Origin: JACDDK01 sp038198445
Lineage (GTDB): Bacteria; Actinomycetota; Rubrobacteria; Rubrobacterales; Rubrobacteraceae
Direction of reading: 5' to 3'
Length of the DNA: 11,418 bases
Assembly: GCA_038198445.1 (NCBI GenBank)
Contig: JBBPZZ010000063.1
Location: 1-11,418 of the forward strand
Shown here: in pieces, positions 1-6,826 of the stretch
Position numbering within the stretch: the first letter of the stretch is position 1
How the letters are laid out: each line of letters opens with the position of its first letter
Position numbers and translations under genes: made by a program
The notes under the pieces: generated by a model
The model's database searches: none
What the model was told of the DNA's origin: nothing
Seen by the model: the letters and a program-made list of their open reading frames with translations, nothing else

Positions 1-2
1 AA

Positions 3-128
3 GCCCAAGCCCGCACCCGCGATGCTCTGGTAGAGGTGATGGGCCAGGCACTCTCTACGGTCAGCACCCAGGATGCGCTAGGTTTCTTCGAGCACGCTGG
101 CTACCGTCCACAGGTTCAGCTTCTTTGA
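3..128 (+). CDS. IS630-family-like transposase, C-terminal fragment (5' end outside window)
   Basis: An open frame enters from the left edge and ends at TGA 126-128, giving 41 residues. The peptide ends in DALGFFEHAGYRPQVQLL. From memory, IS630-family DDE transposases commonly finish with a 'GFFEH-GY-...-QLL' tail, in which the last helix and the FFEH.GY motif follow the catalytic glutamate region. The catalytic residues lie off the left edge, so activity cannot be judged. The gene converges on the minus-strand operon ending at 214. The terminal repeat of this element could not be placed. Family assignment rests only on the short tail. Confidence 0.6.
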   Translation, partial: AQARTRDALVEVMGQALSTVSTQDALGFFEHAGYRPQVQLL

Positions 129-159
129 ATAGTGCTGTAAGGTACTGTATGGGTAAGCT

Positions 160-189
160 ATCCGAGGTTCCTTTCGTGGGGGCTCGGAT
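160..189. terminator. Candidate hairpin between convergent genes
   Basis: ATCCGAG (160-166) and CTCGGAT (183-189) form a perfect 7-bp inverted repeat around a 16-nt loop. It sits between the transposase stop (128) and the operon's last stop (214), where a bidirectional terminator would be expected. There is no clear T-tract on either side (plus side only TCTTTCT), so it is a weak terminator candidate, or part of the insertion-sequence end. Nothing else stands out in 129-213. Confidence 0.35.
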
Positions 190-213
190 GGTCCTCTTTC
201 TACAGGCAGACTG

Positions 214-561
214 TTAGCGTCTCCGGCCCGGGAAGGGAGACAAACGGCGGCTCCGCTCGAATGAGGTGACCTGATTTACCTCCCGGAGCAACCCGAACGG
301 TTTGCCGATGGCCTTGAACGGCAGCTTCACTATCTCCATCGGGCTGCGGAGCACCTGACCGGCCACCTTGCCGGCCAAGTGCGTCGTGCGTTCGGCCAGG
401 TCGCGGGCGTATTCGGAATAGATGTGTCCGGAGTAGACCTGGGTCTTGCCGCAGTTGGCGCACCGGCTGGCGCAGAGGTGTTCGGAGAGGTACAGAAGTT
501 CGTGCGCTCCCTCGACCCCGCAGGATGAACAGGTGAGCGCGGCGTCTCTCTCGACCTTCAA
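214..561 (-). CDS. Small zinc-ribbon protein, conserved hypothetical, last gene of operon
   Basis: This 115-residue protein starts at TTG (559-561). The start is chosen because AAGGGG lies just upstream, overlapping the end of the E2 gene, and no ATG or GTG is better placed. C11-x2-C14 and C34-x2-C37 form a four-cysteine zinc-ribbon-like N-terminus. Residues 40-75 are helical (YSEYARDLAERTTHLAGKV). The C-terminus is basic and ends in RRR. No catalytic motif is visible. It follows the E2 stop by 10 nt, so it is almost certainly cotranscribed with the dehydrogenase genes. From memory, similar short proteins are annotated 'bh protein' in some Bacillus and actinobacterial genomes, with no known function. 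It may bind metal or nucleic acid, but that is a guess. Confidence 0.72.
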   Translation of the reverse strand: MKVERDAALTCSSCGVEGAHELLYLSEHLCASRCANCGKTQVYSGHIYSEYARDLAERTTHLAGKVAGQVLRSPMEIVKLPFKAIGKPFGLLREVNQVTSFERSRRLSPFPGRRR

Positions 562-571
562 GGTTTCCCCT

Positions 572-1765
572 TCACAGTAGCAGCTCCCAGTCCGTTAATG
601 CCGCCTGCAAGTCCATCAGGAACCGGCCTCCGTCCGCCCCGTCCGCGACCCGATGGTCTAAGGAGAGTGTACCCGAGATCACCCGATGGGGTATCCACCC
701 ACCGTCACGCCACTCCGGGACCGTGCGAACCCTGCCCACGGCGAGTATCGCGGCCTCCGGTGCGTTGATGACCGCGTCGAAGGAGTCTATCTCCATCATC
801 CCGAGGTTTGAGAGCGTGAAGGTCCCTCCCGAGAGCTCCCTCGGCTGGAGCTTTCCTTCCCGCGCCCTTATTATCAGCCCCTTTACCGCCGTCACTAGCT
901 CCGCGAGAGACAGCTTTTCCGCGTCTTCGAGGACCGGCACGACGAGACCTTGATCCGTCGCCACCGCTATCCCGAGGTTCACGCTGTCGTTTATCTGTAA
1001 CTCTCCCTCGACGTAGCGGCCGTTCAGCCGCGGATGGTTCTTGAGCGTGCGGGCCACGGCGAGGGCGAGTAACCCGGTGATGGAAGGGGCGGTATCGAGC
1101 CGCTGCTTGAGGCGCTCCACCACCGTGACCAGACGATCCGCGTCCAGGTCGCGGGTCAGGTAGAAGTGAGGAACGTCCCGGAAGCTCTTCGCCGTCCGCT
1201 CGGCTCCCAGACGCCGGACGCGGGAGAGCGGCTCCCGGCGTGAAGCAGGCGCGGCGGAGGGCTCCGGTGGCGTATCTTGTTGCCTGACGTCAGCCTCCAG
1301 CACGTCGGAGAGGTAGACCCTCCCATGCGGTCCCGAGCTGGCGATGTTCTCAAGGGTGATGCCGCGGTCGGCGGCCACCCGCCGGGCAGCCGGGGAGGCC
1401 CGGACGATCTCCTGTTTCCCATTGCGCCGCGCGTCTTGGGGTTTGCTGGCCGCGTCCTGCCCGTTCTCCTCCGACGCGAGGTCATCTTGTTCTGGACGCG
1501 TTTCGTCCGGTTCCGGGAGCTTTTCGTCGGGGGCGGCGATGTAGGCGAGGGTGGCTCCGACCGGGACGGACGCGCCTTCTTTCCCCTGGATGTTTCGCAG
1601 GATACCGTCGGCGGGGGCCTCTATCTCGAAGGAGGTCTTGTCCGTGTCTATCTCCAGGATGGGCTGTCCCTTCTCGACTTCGGCGCCTTCCTTCACGAGC
1701 CACCGGATGATGCTCGCCTCCTCCATATCCATGCCGAGGCTCGGGACTTTCAGTTCCGTAGCCAT
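572..1765 (-). CDS. E2 acyltransferase of an acetoin/2-oxoacid dehydrogenase complex
   Basis: This 397-residue dihydrolipoamide acyltransferase passes an acyl group from the E1-bound thiamine intermediate to CoA through a swinging lipoyl arm. Three modules are visible. The lipoyl domain covers about 1-78, with the lipoylated lysine K43 in IDTDKTSF. The peripheral subunit-binding domain is about 121-157 (SPAARRVAADRGI...SGPHGRVYLSDVL). The catalytic domain is about 178-397, with the active-site DHRVADG at 370-376. Ala/Pro/Glu-rich linkers separate them. Only one lipoyl domain is present, as in small AcoC-, PdhC- or BkdB-type E2s. The ATG directly abuts the TAG of E1 beta, so translation is probably coupled; only GGGGTG is seen as a weak ribosome site. 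No E3 gene follows, so the E3 must come from elsewhere. The acyl substrate cannot be told from sequence. Confidence 0.93.
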   Translation of the reverse strand: MATELKVPSLGMDMEEASIIRWLVKEGAEVEKGQPILEIDTDKTSFEIEAPADGILRNIQGKEGASVPVGATLAYIAAPDEKLPEPDETRPEQDDLASEENGQDAASKPQDARRNGKQEIVRASPAARRVAADRGITLENIASSGPHGRVYLSDVLEADVRQQDTPPEPSAAPASRREPLSRVRRLGAERTAKSFRDVPHFYLTRDLDADRLVTVVERLKQRLDTAPSITGLLALAVARTLKNHPRLNGRYVEGELQINDSVNLGIAVATDQGLVVPVLEDAEKLSLAELVTAVKGLIIRAREGKLQPRELSGGTFTLSNLGMMEIDSFDAVINAPEAAILAVGRVRTVPEWRDGGWIPHRVISGTLSLDHRVADGADGGRFLMDLQAALTDWELLL

Positions 1766-2770
1766 CTAGGAGTACACCCCAACGCGGGCGTCGAGGATCG
1801 AGCGGACAGCCTCGACGACTTTCTCGGGACTCGGGCGAATGCGCGCTTCGAGGTTCTTGTTGTACGGGATCGGCACGTCCGCGCCCGCCACCCGAGCCGG
1901 CGCTCTATCGAGAGCGTAGAAGCTCTCCCCCTCCACGATCCGCGATACGATCTCGGCGCCCCAGCCTGCCGTCTTTACGTCCTCCTCGACCACCACGAGC
2001 TTCCCGGTCTTCTCCACCGAGCGCGCCACGGTTTCGTGGTCCATTGGAGAGAGGGTACGCAGGTCGACGACCTCCGCTTCGATTCCATCATCGGCGAGAG
2101 TATCCGCCGCCTCCAGGGCGTAGCGATGCACCAGACCGGCGGCGACTATGGTTACGTCCTCGCCCTCGCGGCTGACGTTTGCCTCTCCCAGAGCGATTCG
2201 GTAAGGCTCCTCCGGCACTTCACCCTTGCGGTTATAGAGTAGTTTGTGCTCGTAGAAGATAACCGGGTTCGGGTCATCGAGCGCGGCGAGGAGGAGACCT
2301 TTGGCGTCGTATGGGGTCGAAGGCATGACCACCTTCAGTCCGGGAACGTGGATGAACCAGGCCTCCAGGGATTGGGAGTGCTGGGCTGCCGCGCCCGTGC
2401 CGGCTCCTCCGGGGGTGCGGACGACCATCGGGACCTCGGCCTCGCCGCCGAACATATACCGGATCTTGGCGGCCTGGTTGACTAGCTGGTCCATGCAGTG
2501 GGTGATGAAGTCGGAGAACTGGATCTCCGCTATCGGCCGCATTCCCACGAGCGCCGCGCCCGCGCAGAGTCCCACGAACCCGGCCTCGGAGATCGGGGTG
2601 TCTACTATCCGCTCCTCACCGAACTCTTCGACCATCCCCCGGCTCGCGCCGAAAGCTCCGCCGTAGACGCCCACGTCCTCGCCCATCAGGAACACCGAGT
2701 CGTCCTCGCGCATGGCGTAGGTCATCGCCTCGCGGATGGCGTCGCGGTAAGTGATCTCTTCTCTAGGCAT
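1766..2770 (-). CDS. E1 beta subunit, acetoin/pyruvate-type dehydrogenase (AcoB/PdhB-like)
   Basis: This 334-residue E1 beta subunit pairs with the E1 alpha encoded just upstream in the thiamine-diphosphate alpha2beta2 enzyme. Typical E1 beta features include the N-terminal TYRDAIREAM, the MGEDVGVYGG loop (about 29-38), DTPISEAGFVG with the conserved glutamate E62 expected to activate the thiamine ring, and the active-site loop HSQSLEAWF (131-139). The C-terminal transketolase domain is about 200-325. Length is normal for the family. The start ATG (2768-2770) overlaps the E1 alpha stop by 8 nt, and GGAGG lies 6-7 nt upstream. In transcription order it sits between E1 alpha and E2, as in aco and pdh operons. 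Acetoin versus pyruvate or another substrate is not settled by sequence, though the alpha subunit looks most like AcoA. Confidence 0.93.
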   Translation of the reverse strand: MPREEITYRDAIREAMTYAMREDDSVFLMGEDVGVYGGAFGASRGMVEEFGEERIVDTPISEAGFVGLCAGAALVGMRPIAEIQFSDFITHCMDQLVNQAAKIRYMFGGEAEVPMVVRTPGGAGTGAAAQHSQSLEAWFIHVPGLKVVMPSTPYDAKGLLLAALDDPNPVIFYEHKLLYNRKGEVPEEPYRIALGEANVSREGEDVTIVAAGLVHRYALEAADTLADDGIEAEVVDLRTLSPMDHETVARSVEKTGKLVVVEEDVKTAGWGAEIVSRIVEGESFYALDRAPARVAGADVPIPYNKNLEARIRPSPEKVVEAVRSILDARVGVYS

Positions 2771-3719
2771 ATACGTCCTCCAGGGCGGACTCCGGCTCGG
2801 GCTCCGGCTCGCGGTCAGCCTTCGCGAATGCTTCCTCTATCTCCTCTTTCGCCCACTTCTCTACGTCCCGCCACTGATCCTTCTCCAACACGCCTTCTTT
2901 TTCCAGGGTCGCGGCGAAGCGCTGGATGGCGTCCTGTTTGCGCCATTCACTGATCTCATCGCGCGTGCGGTAGAGGTTGGCGTCGCTCTTGGAGTGTCCG
3001 AGATAGCGATACGTCACCGCTTCGAGCAGCGTGGGGCCATCGCCGCTTCTTGCTCGCTCGATCGCTTCGGAGGCGGCTTCGTTTACCTCGTCCAGTTCCA
3101 TCCCGTTGACCGTCGCGCCGGGCATCCCGTAGCCGGAGGCGCGTCCGGAGATCTCTTTTATGGCGAAGGCTTTTTTGACGCTCATGGACATGCCGTACTG
3201 GTTGTTCTCGCAGACGAAGACGACCGGCAGTTTCCAGATCGCCGCCAGGTTGAGGGTCTCGTGGAAGATCCCCTCGTTCGCCCCGCCGTCACCGAAGAAA
3301 CAGACGGCCACGCGGTCCTCCTTGCGCTGCTTGAAGGCCCAGGCCGCGCCGCAGGCGATACCCATGCTCCCGCCGACGATGCCGTTGGCGCCGAGCATTC
3401 CCGCGCCGACGTCGGCGATGTGCATGCTGCCGCCCTTGCCGTGGCAGTAGCCGGAGGCCCGGCCGAGGAGTTCGGCCGCCATCCTCTCCACGTCGAGTCC
3501 GAAGGCGAGGGCGTGGCCGTGGCCGCGATGGGTGCCGGTTATCACGTCTCCTTCCGAGAGCGCGGAGATAACGCCGGTCGCCACCGCCTCCTGCCCCACA
3601 TAGAAGTGGGCGGTGCCGTGAAGGGCGCCCGCGGCGTAGAGTTCGTCCACCTTCTCGTCGAAGGAACGTATCAGGAGCATCGTCTCCAGAAGCTCCCGCC
3701 GGTTCTTATAAGTCTTCAT
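2763..3719 (-). CDS. E1 alpha subunit, acetoin/pyruvate-type dehydrogenase (AcoA-like)
   Basis: This 318-residue thiamine-diphosphate-dependent E1 alpha carries out cleavage or decarboxylation and reductive transfer to the E2 lipoyl group. The cofactor motif is GDGGANEG (143-150) through CENN (170-173). THRGHGHALAFG (63-74), GKGGSMHIAD (94-103) and MLGANGIVGG are the conserved active-site strands, and YRYLGHSKSD is the loop that contacts the beta-subunit active site. The wording MLGANGIVGG and LNLAAIWKLPVVFVCENN resembles acetoin dehydrogenase AcoA as I recall it. I chose ATG 3717-3719 over the GTG directly before it because AAGGAG lies 6 nt from the ATG and only 3 nt from the GTG. The start overlaps the end of the PH/SHOCT gene by 14 nt. 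Confident on family, less so on substrate. Confidence 0.93.
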   Translation of the reverse strand: MKTYKNRRELLETMLLIRSFDEKVDELYAAGALHGTAHFYVGQEAVATGVISALSEGDVITGTHRGHGHALAFGLDVERMAAELLGRASGYCHGKGGSMHIADVGAGMLGANGIVGGSMGIACGAAWAFKQRKEDRVAVCFFGDGGANEGIFHETLNLAAIWKLPVVFVCENNQYGMSMSVKKAFAIKEISGRASGYGMPGATVNGMELDEVNEAASEAIERARSGDGPTLLEAVTYRYLGHSKSDANLYRTRDEISEWRKQDAIQRFAATLEKEGVLEKDQWRDVEKWAKEEIEEAFAKADREPEPEPESALEDVYA

Positions 3720-4173
3720 CACGGTCTCCTTTATCTGATGTCCTCTTTAACACTTCTCGCCGCTTTATCTCGAACTCTTTCTCGTTCAGCAGGCCAGCCG
3801 CCCGCAGCTCGGTCAGGGCGTGGATCAGGCGCTTCGCTTCATGGGCTGCTGGCGATGGACGGATTGGTGAAGGATTATCTTTGTCCCGCTCCATACGGTC
3901 TTCGATCAGGGCTTTGGCGCGCTCGCCGTCTTCCTTGTTTACCCCTCTAATGAGTACTGGCTTGCTCTCCCGGATCGTTATCAGGAGGCTGAAGATCCAA
4001 CCCGCGCCGGAGACCACTACCCTGACGATCGCTCCATAGCTTATCTTTCGAGCCTTCTCCCGCAGCAACTCGAAGTCGCGTACCTCGATGTGGTTTTCGA
4101 AGATCACGAGCCGTCTGGGCCACATCCCGAAGACCCACGACTCCTCTAGCTCCATCAGAGGCGCGTCACCCAA
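3706..4173 (-). CDS. PH-like plus SHOCT-domain protein of unknown function
   Basis: This 155-residue protein has two parts. About 18-95 is beta-rich with PH-like spacing (RRLVIFENHIEVRDFELL ... ISYGAIVRVVV ... PVLIRGVNKEDGERAKALI). About 116-143 is a SHOCT-type helical hairpin (LIHALTELRAAGLLNEKEFEIKRREVL). There is no signal peptide; residues 54-66 are hydrophobic but short for a membrane span. SHOCT domains are often found as oligomerisation or targeting tails of surface or cytoplasmic proteins, and no enzymatic role is known. The TTG start (4171-4173) is supported by AAGGAG 9 nt upstream, overlapping the regulator stop; ATG at 4155 is an alternative. It is embedded in the operon, 6 nt after the SorC gene and overlapping E1 alpha by 14 nt. 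Its role beside a sugar pathway is unclear. Confidence 0.75.
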   Translation of the reverse strand: MGDAPLMELEESWVFGMWPRRLVIFENHIEVRDFELLREKARKISYGAIVRVVVSGAGWIFSLLITIRESKPVLIRGVNKEDGERAKALIEDRMERDKDNPSPIRPSPAAHEAKRLIHALTELRAAGLLNEKEFEIKRREVLKRTSDKGDRDEDL

Positions 4174-4179
4174 GCTCTT

Positions 4180-5169
4180 TCACTCCTTCTTGCCCGACGC
4201 CAGCGCTTCGGCGAGCGCGTGGTCGCAGATCAGCGTGTTCAGGTAGCCGCCTCGCAGGGCGGCGGCCACCCCCGGAGCCTTCCCAGCGCCGGACGCCGCC
4301 CCAATGGTCTCCGGGATAGTCTTTAGTTGCTCCAGGGTGATGCCGACGACTTTGCGAGAAGATTCCTGGAGGCATGGGTTGCCCGCACGGTCCAGGAAAT
4401 GGAAGCATATGTCGCCGACCGCGCCCCGATTCGCTAGTCCAAGGAACTCCTCCGCGGTAAAGAAACCGGCCTGTATCAGGGTCGAAGTCGGTAGCACTCC
4501 TCCGATACCAACCACGGCCACGTCGCAGGCGATGGCTTCTTTCAAGGTGTCCTCGATGCCGGGGGTGGTCATCAGTTCGTCCCGGCTACGCGCTGAGTGG
4601 GCGATGGCGGGGGCGTCGATCTGCATGGACTCCGCGCCTATTTTCTCGGCGAGAGTCAGGCACGTCCGGTTCGAGTGCAGCCCGGTTTCGGCTTTGCCCG
4701 TGCCGCCCACCAGCGGCACGACCTTGTCGCACCTGAAAGACATCTCCGGCACGGCGTCTACAAGGGCGCGCAAGGTCGTCCCCCACGAGACTCCCAGGGT
4801 GCAGCCCACGCCGCAGACCTGTCCCAGGAAAGCCGCGGCCAGGCCGCCCACCGACAACTCGGTGCTCCGCTGGTCCTCGCTGGTGGTCGCTATCAGGACT
4901 TCATCCAGCCCGTAGCGGTCCTCCAGGTCTATCTCCAGGGACGAGAAGCTCCCCGCGGGCTCCGCTATCTCTACCTTGACCAGACCGCGTCGCTCGCCGG
5001 CGGCGATGAGCTTCGAGACCTTCGGCCTGGAGAACCCCATCCGGGAGCCGATCTCCGCCTGGGTGAGCCCGTGGTCGTAGTACAGCCTTAGCACCTTGAG
5101 GATCAGGTGGTCCTGAGGAGAGAGACCCCCGTGATCCACCGGATAGCGCGTTGCCATTACCTTGGACAT
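4180..5169 (-). CDS. SorC/DeoR-family sugar-phosphate-responsive transcriptional regulator
   Basis: This 329-residue regulator has an N-terminal helix-turn-helix at about 34-56 (GLTQAEIGSRMGFSRPKVSKLI) and a SorC-type effector domain from about 75 to the end. That domain contains LGVSWGTTLRALVDAVP, VVPLVGGTG, VVGIGG and the closing GGYLNTLICDHALAEALA. SorC proteins bind phosphorylated sugars or polyols and act as repressors or activators of the linked operon. The ATG (5167-5169) is 3 nt after the oxidoreductase stop, so translation is probably coupled; a second ATG at 5157 is possible. Being inside the operon it probably controls its own expression. The palindrome at 9025-9037 in the operon promoter is its best candidate binding site (inference). 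Enterobacterial gut operons use a DeoR-type GutR instead. Confidence 0.93.
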   Translation of the reverse strand: MSKVMATRYPVDHGGLSPQDHLILKVLRLYYDHGLTQAEIGSRMGFSRPKVSKLIAAGERRGLVKVEIAEPAGSFSSLEIDLEDRYGLDEVLIATTSEDQRSTELSVGGLAAAFLGQVCGVGCTLGVSWGTTLRALVDAVPEMSFRCDKVVPLVGGTGKAETGLHSNRTCLTLAEKIGAESMQIDAPAIAHSARSRDELMTTPGIEDTLKEAIACDVAVVGIGGVLPTSTLIQAGFFTAEEFLGLANRGAVGDICFHFLDRAGNPCLQESSRKVVGITLEQLKTIPETIGAASGAGKAPGVAAALRGGYLNTLICDHALAEALASGKKE

Positions 5170-5172
5170 CGC

Positions 5173-6429
5173 TTACGCCACGAGGGCCGCGTCCTGGAGC
5201 TGGCGCAGGTTCGCCACGAAAGAGTTCTCCGCCAACTCCACTCCCGTCCGCGATATGATGGTCCCCTTTTGCACGGGCCGCGTCGTGCGCGCCCCGGCCG
5301 CGAGTCCCAGAGGTAACATGCCTTTGGCCTCGGAGACAGCGTAGACGGTCCCGTAGTAGTCCGCGCCGCCGATGCCTCCGAGCTTCTCGCCAGCGCCCAG
5401 GTCTCGCTTCGCAACGGCAACGACCTCCGCCGAGGGCTTCTCCCTGGATACTATTCCGGCCTCGTTATGTATGAAGGCGCGGGCCACGGAGAGGGGCGTC
5501 TCCAAACTGGTGAGATGGTAAGGCCGATAGAAGACGTGGTTCGGACCCGTACCCATTCCCAGGTACTCCAGCGTCTCCCGCACCGCTCCCTCTTGCGAGC
5601 GCACGACGACGAACACGCCGGGCGCGACGCCGCGCACGTAGTCCACGGTTGAGTAGCTTGAGAGGATGCCGCCTTCTTTTTCGAGGCTGAAGACCTCCGC
5701 GAGCCGCGCCGGGACGGTCTCCGCCGGGCCGTGCATTCCGGGGACGTCGGGCGAGAAGCCGATGGCGTTGGCGACGGTCGCCATCTCGACCATCGTCTTG
5801 GTGCCGTCAACGAAGGCGGCGAGCATTTTGGGGTTCATCTTTTTTCGCCCGGCCTCTTCCGTGACCGACTCGGGGGTGGCAGAGGGGTCGAGCGGATTAT
5901 TCTTACCCTTCCCAACGGCGACTACCTCGAAGCCCATCGAGCGGGCGAAGTCGTATAGTTCCATGACCGCGGCCGGCTCGTCCCCGGCCGATCCTGTATA
6001 GACCACCCCGGCGCTCCGGGCCATCCGCGCGAGCACGGCCCCGACCGTGGCGTCGGTCTCGGCGTTGAGCATGATGATGTGCTTGCCTTCCTGGATCGCC
6101 TCGTAGGCCACCCGCGCGCCGACCTCCGTGACGCCGGTGGCTTCCACTACCACGTCAACCGTCTCCGAGTGCGCGAGGTCCGCGGCGTCTCCGGTTACGG
6201 CGGGGCGGTCGGGAGAGCCGTTGATGCCCTCCACGGGGTCCTTGCCCACCTCGCGGAACGCGGCGAGGCCTCGCTCCGGGTCCACGTCGGCGACGGCAAC
6301 CGTCTCCATGCCGGGGATGCCCGCGACCTGGGCTATGAAGCCCCGGCCCATCTGTCCGGCGCCGACGAGCCCGACCCTGATGGGGGTGCCCTTGCGCTCC
6401 AGGGCTTCCAGCTTGCTCCTGAGGCTCAC
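5173..6429 (-). CDS. Homoserine-dehydrogenase-like NAD(P) oxidoreductase with C-terminal SAF domain
   Basis: This 418-residue predicted oxidoreductase has a Rossmann motif at 20-30 (GLVGAGQMGRG) with an acidic VADVD end of strand 2 (47-51). An ATG-containing substrate region follows (VVVEATGVTEVG, KGKNNPLD, MVEMATVANAIG). The C-terminal SAF domain is about 335-405 (VVAVAKRDLGAGEKL ... GAGARTTRPVQKGTII-like pattern). The architecture matches the group annotated 'predicted homoserine dehydrogenase with C-terminal SAF domain' (COG4091, from memory). The GTG start (6427-6429) has AGGAAGG about 8 nt upstream and lies one base after the srlB stop. A longer frame reaching 6564 would overlap srlB and is rejected. 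It lies where SrlD would be expected, directly after the PTS genes, so it probably oxidises the imported phosphorylated compound. The substrate is not known. Confidence 0.85.
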   Translation of the reverse strand: MSLRSKLEALERKGTPIRVGLVGAGQMGRGFIAQVAGIPGMETVAVADVDPERGLAAFREVGKDPVEGINGSPDRPAVTGDAADLAHSETVDVVVEATGVTEVGARVAYEAIQEGKHIIMLNAETDATVGAVLARMARSAGVVYTGSAGDEPAAVMELYDFARSMGFEVVAVGKGKNNPLDPSATPESVTEEAGRKKMNPKMLAAFVDGTKTMVEMATVANAIGFSPDVPGMHGPAETVPARLAEVFSLEKEGGILSSYSTVDYVRGVAPGVFVVVRSQEGAVRETLEYLGMGTGPNHVFYRPYHLTSLETPLSVARAFIHNEAGIVSREKPSAEVVAVAKRDLGAGEKLGGIGGADYYGTVYAVSEAKGMLPLGLAAGARTTRPVQKGTIISRTGVELAENSFVANLRQLQDAALVA

Positions 6430-6430
6430 G

Positions 6431-6826
6431 TTAGCTACCTTCCTTAATCTCAAGTCTGACTCCGGGTTGGATCTCTTCTCCCAGGTTCTCGAAGCCCCGT
6501 TCTTCCAGATATATCTCTCCCGGAAGCTCGACCTCGGTGGCGCCGTTGAACTTGAAGACCGCATGCCCCAGGTCCCGCACGTTCTTCCAGGCTTTCTCCC
6601 CGATGGCCGTTATCTGGAATTCCCGTTCTCCGATCACCAGTATGTCTCCGGCCTCTGGAGGTTCCTCGCGCACGGTCTCCGGCTTGTGCAGCACGGACAT
6701 CTCGGAAAGCTCCGGCGGGGCTCCGTCTTCGAACAGGATCAAGAGCCCGGACTCCAGGAACTCCGCGACCTCCGGGCCTATCTCCGTTACCTCCGACAGA
6801 TATATGGACGTCACTCTACTCTCCAT
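6431..6826 (-). CDS. srlB: PTS glucitol/sorbitol-type IIA component
   Basis: This 131-residue cytoplasmic IIA protein accepts phosphate from HPr and passes it to the IIB cysteine. It aligns by eye with E. coli SrlB: ILFEDGAPPELSEMSVLH matches the segment ITFREGAPADLEEYCFIH, so H47 is the likely phosphohistidine. The later ITAIGEKAWKNVRDLGHAVFKFNG, VELPGEIYL and IQPGVRLEI also match. There is an extra acidic/proline loop around 48-60 (KPETVREEPPEAGD). The ATG directly abuts the TAG of srlE and has no clear Shine-Dalgarno sequence, which points to translational coupling. The family is clear, but the substrate need not be sorbitol. Confidence 0.93.
   Translation of the reverse strand: MESRVTSIYLSEVTEIGPEVAEFLESGLLILFEDGAPPELSEMSVLHKPETVREEPPEAGDILVIGEREFQITAIGEKAWKNVRDLGHAVFKFNGATEVELPGEIYLEERGFENLGEEIQPGVRLEIKEGS

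Noticed and set aside
1277..2242. Plus-strand open frame of 321 codons opposite E2/E1 beta
   Set aside because: Antisense shadow of conserved catalytic genes, without a ribosome site or family signature.
2751..3950. Long plus-strand open frame (399 codons) opposite E1 alpha
   Set aside because: It is antisense to well-supported E1 alpha and PH/SHOCT genes; GC-rich codon bias leaves such frames open. The product has no recognisable domain.
6430..6564. 45-codon upstream extension of the SAF oxidoreductase
   Set aside because: It would overlap srlB; the GTG at 6427-6429 has a strong AGGAAGG and the right start of the Rossmann fold.
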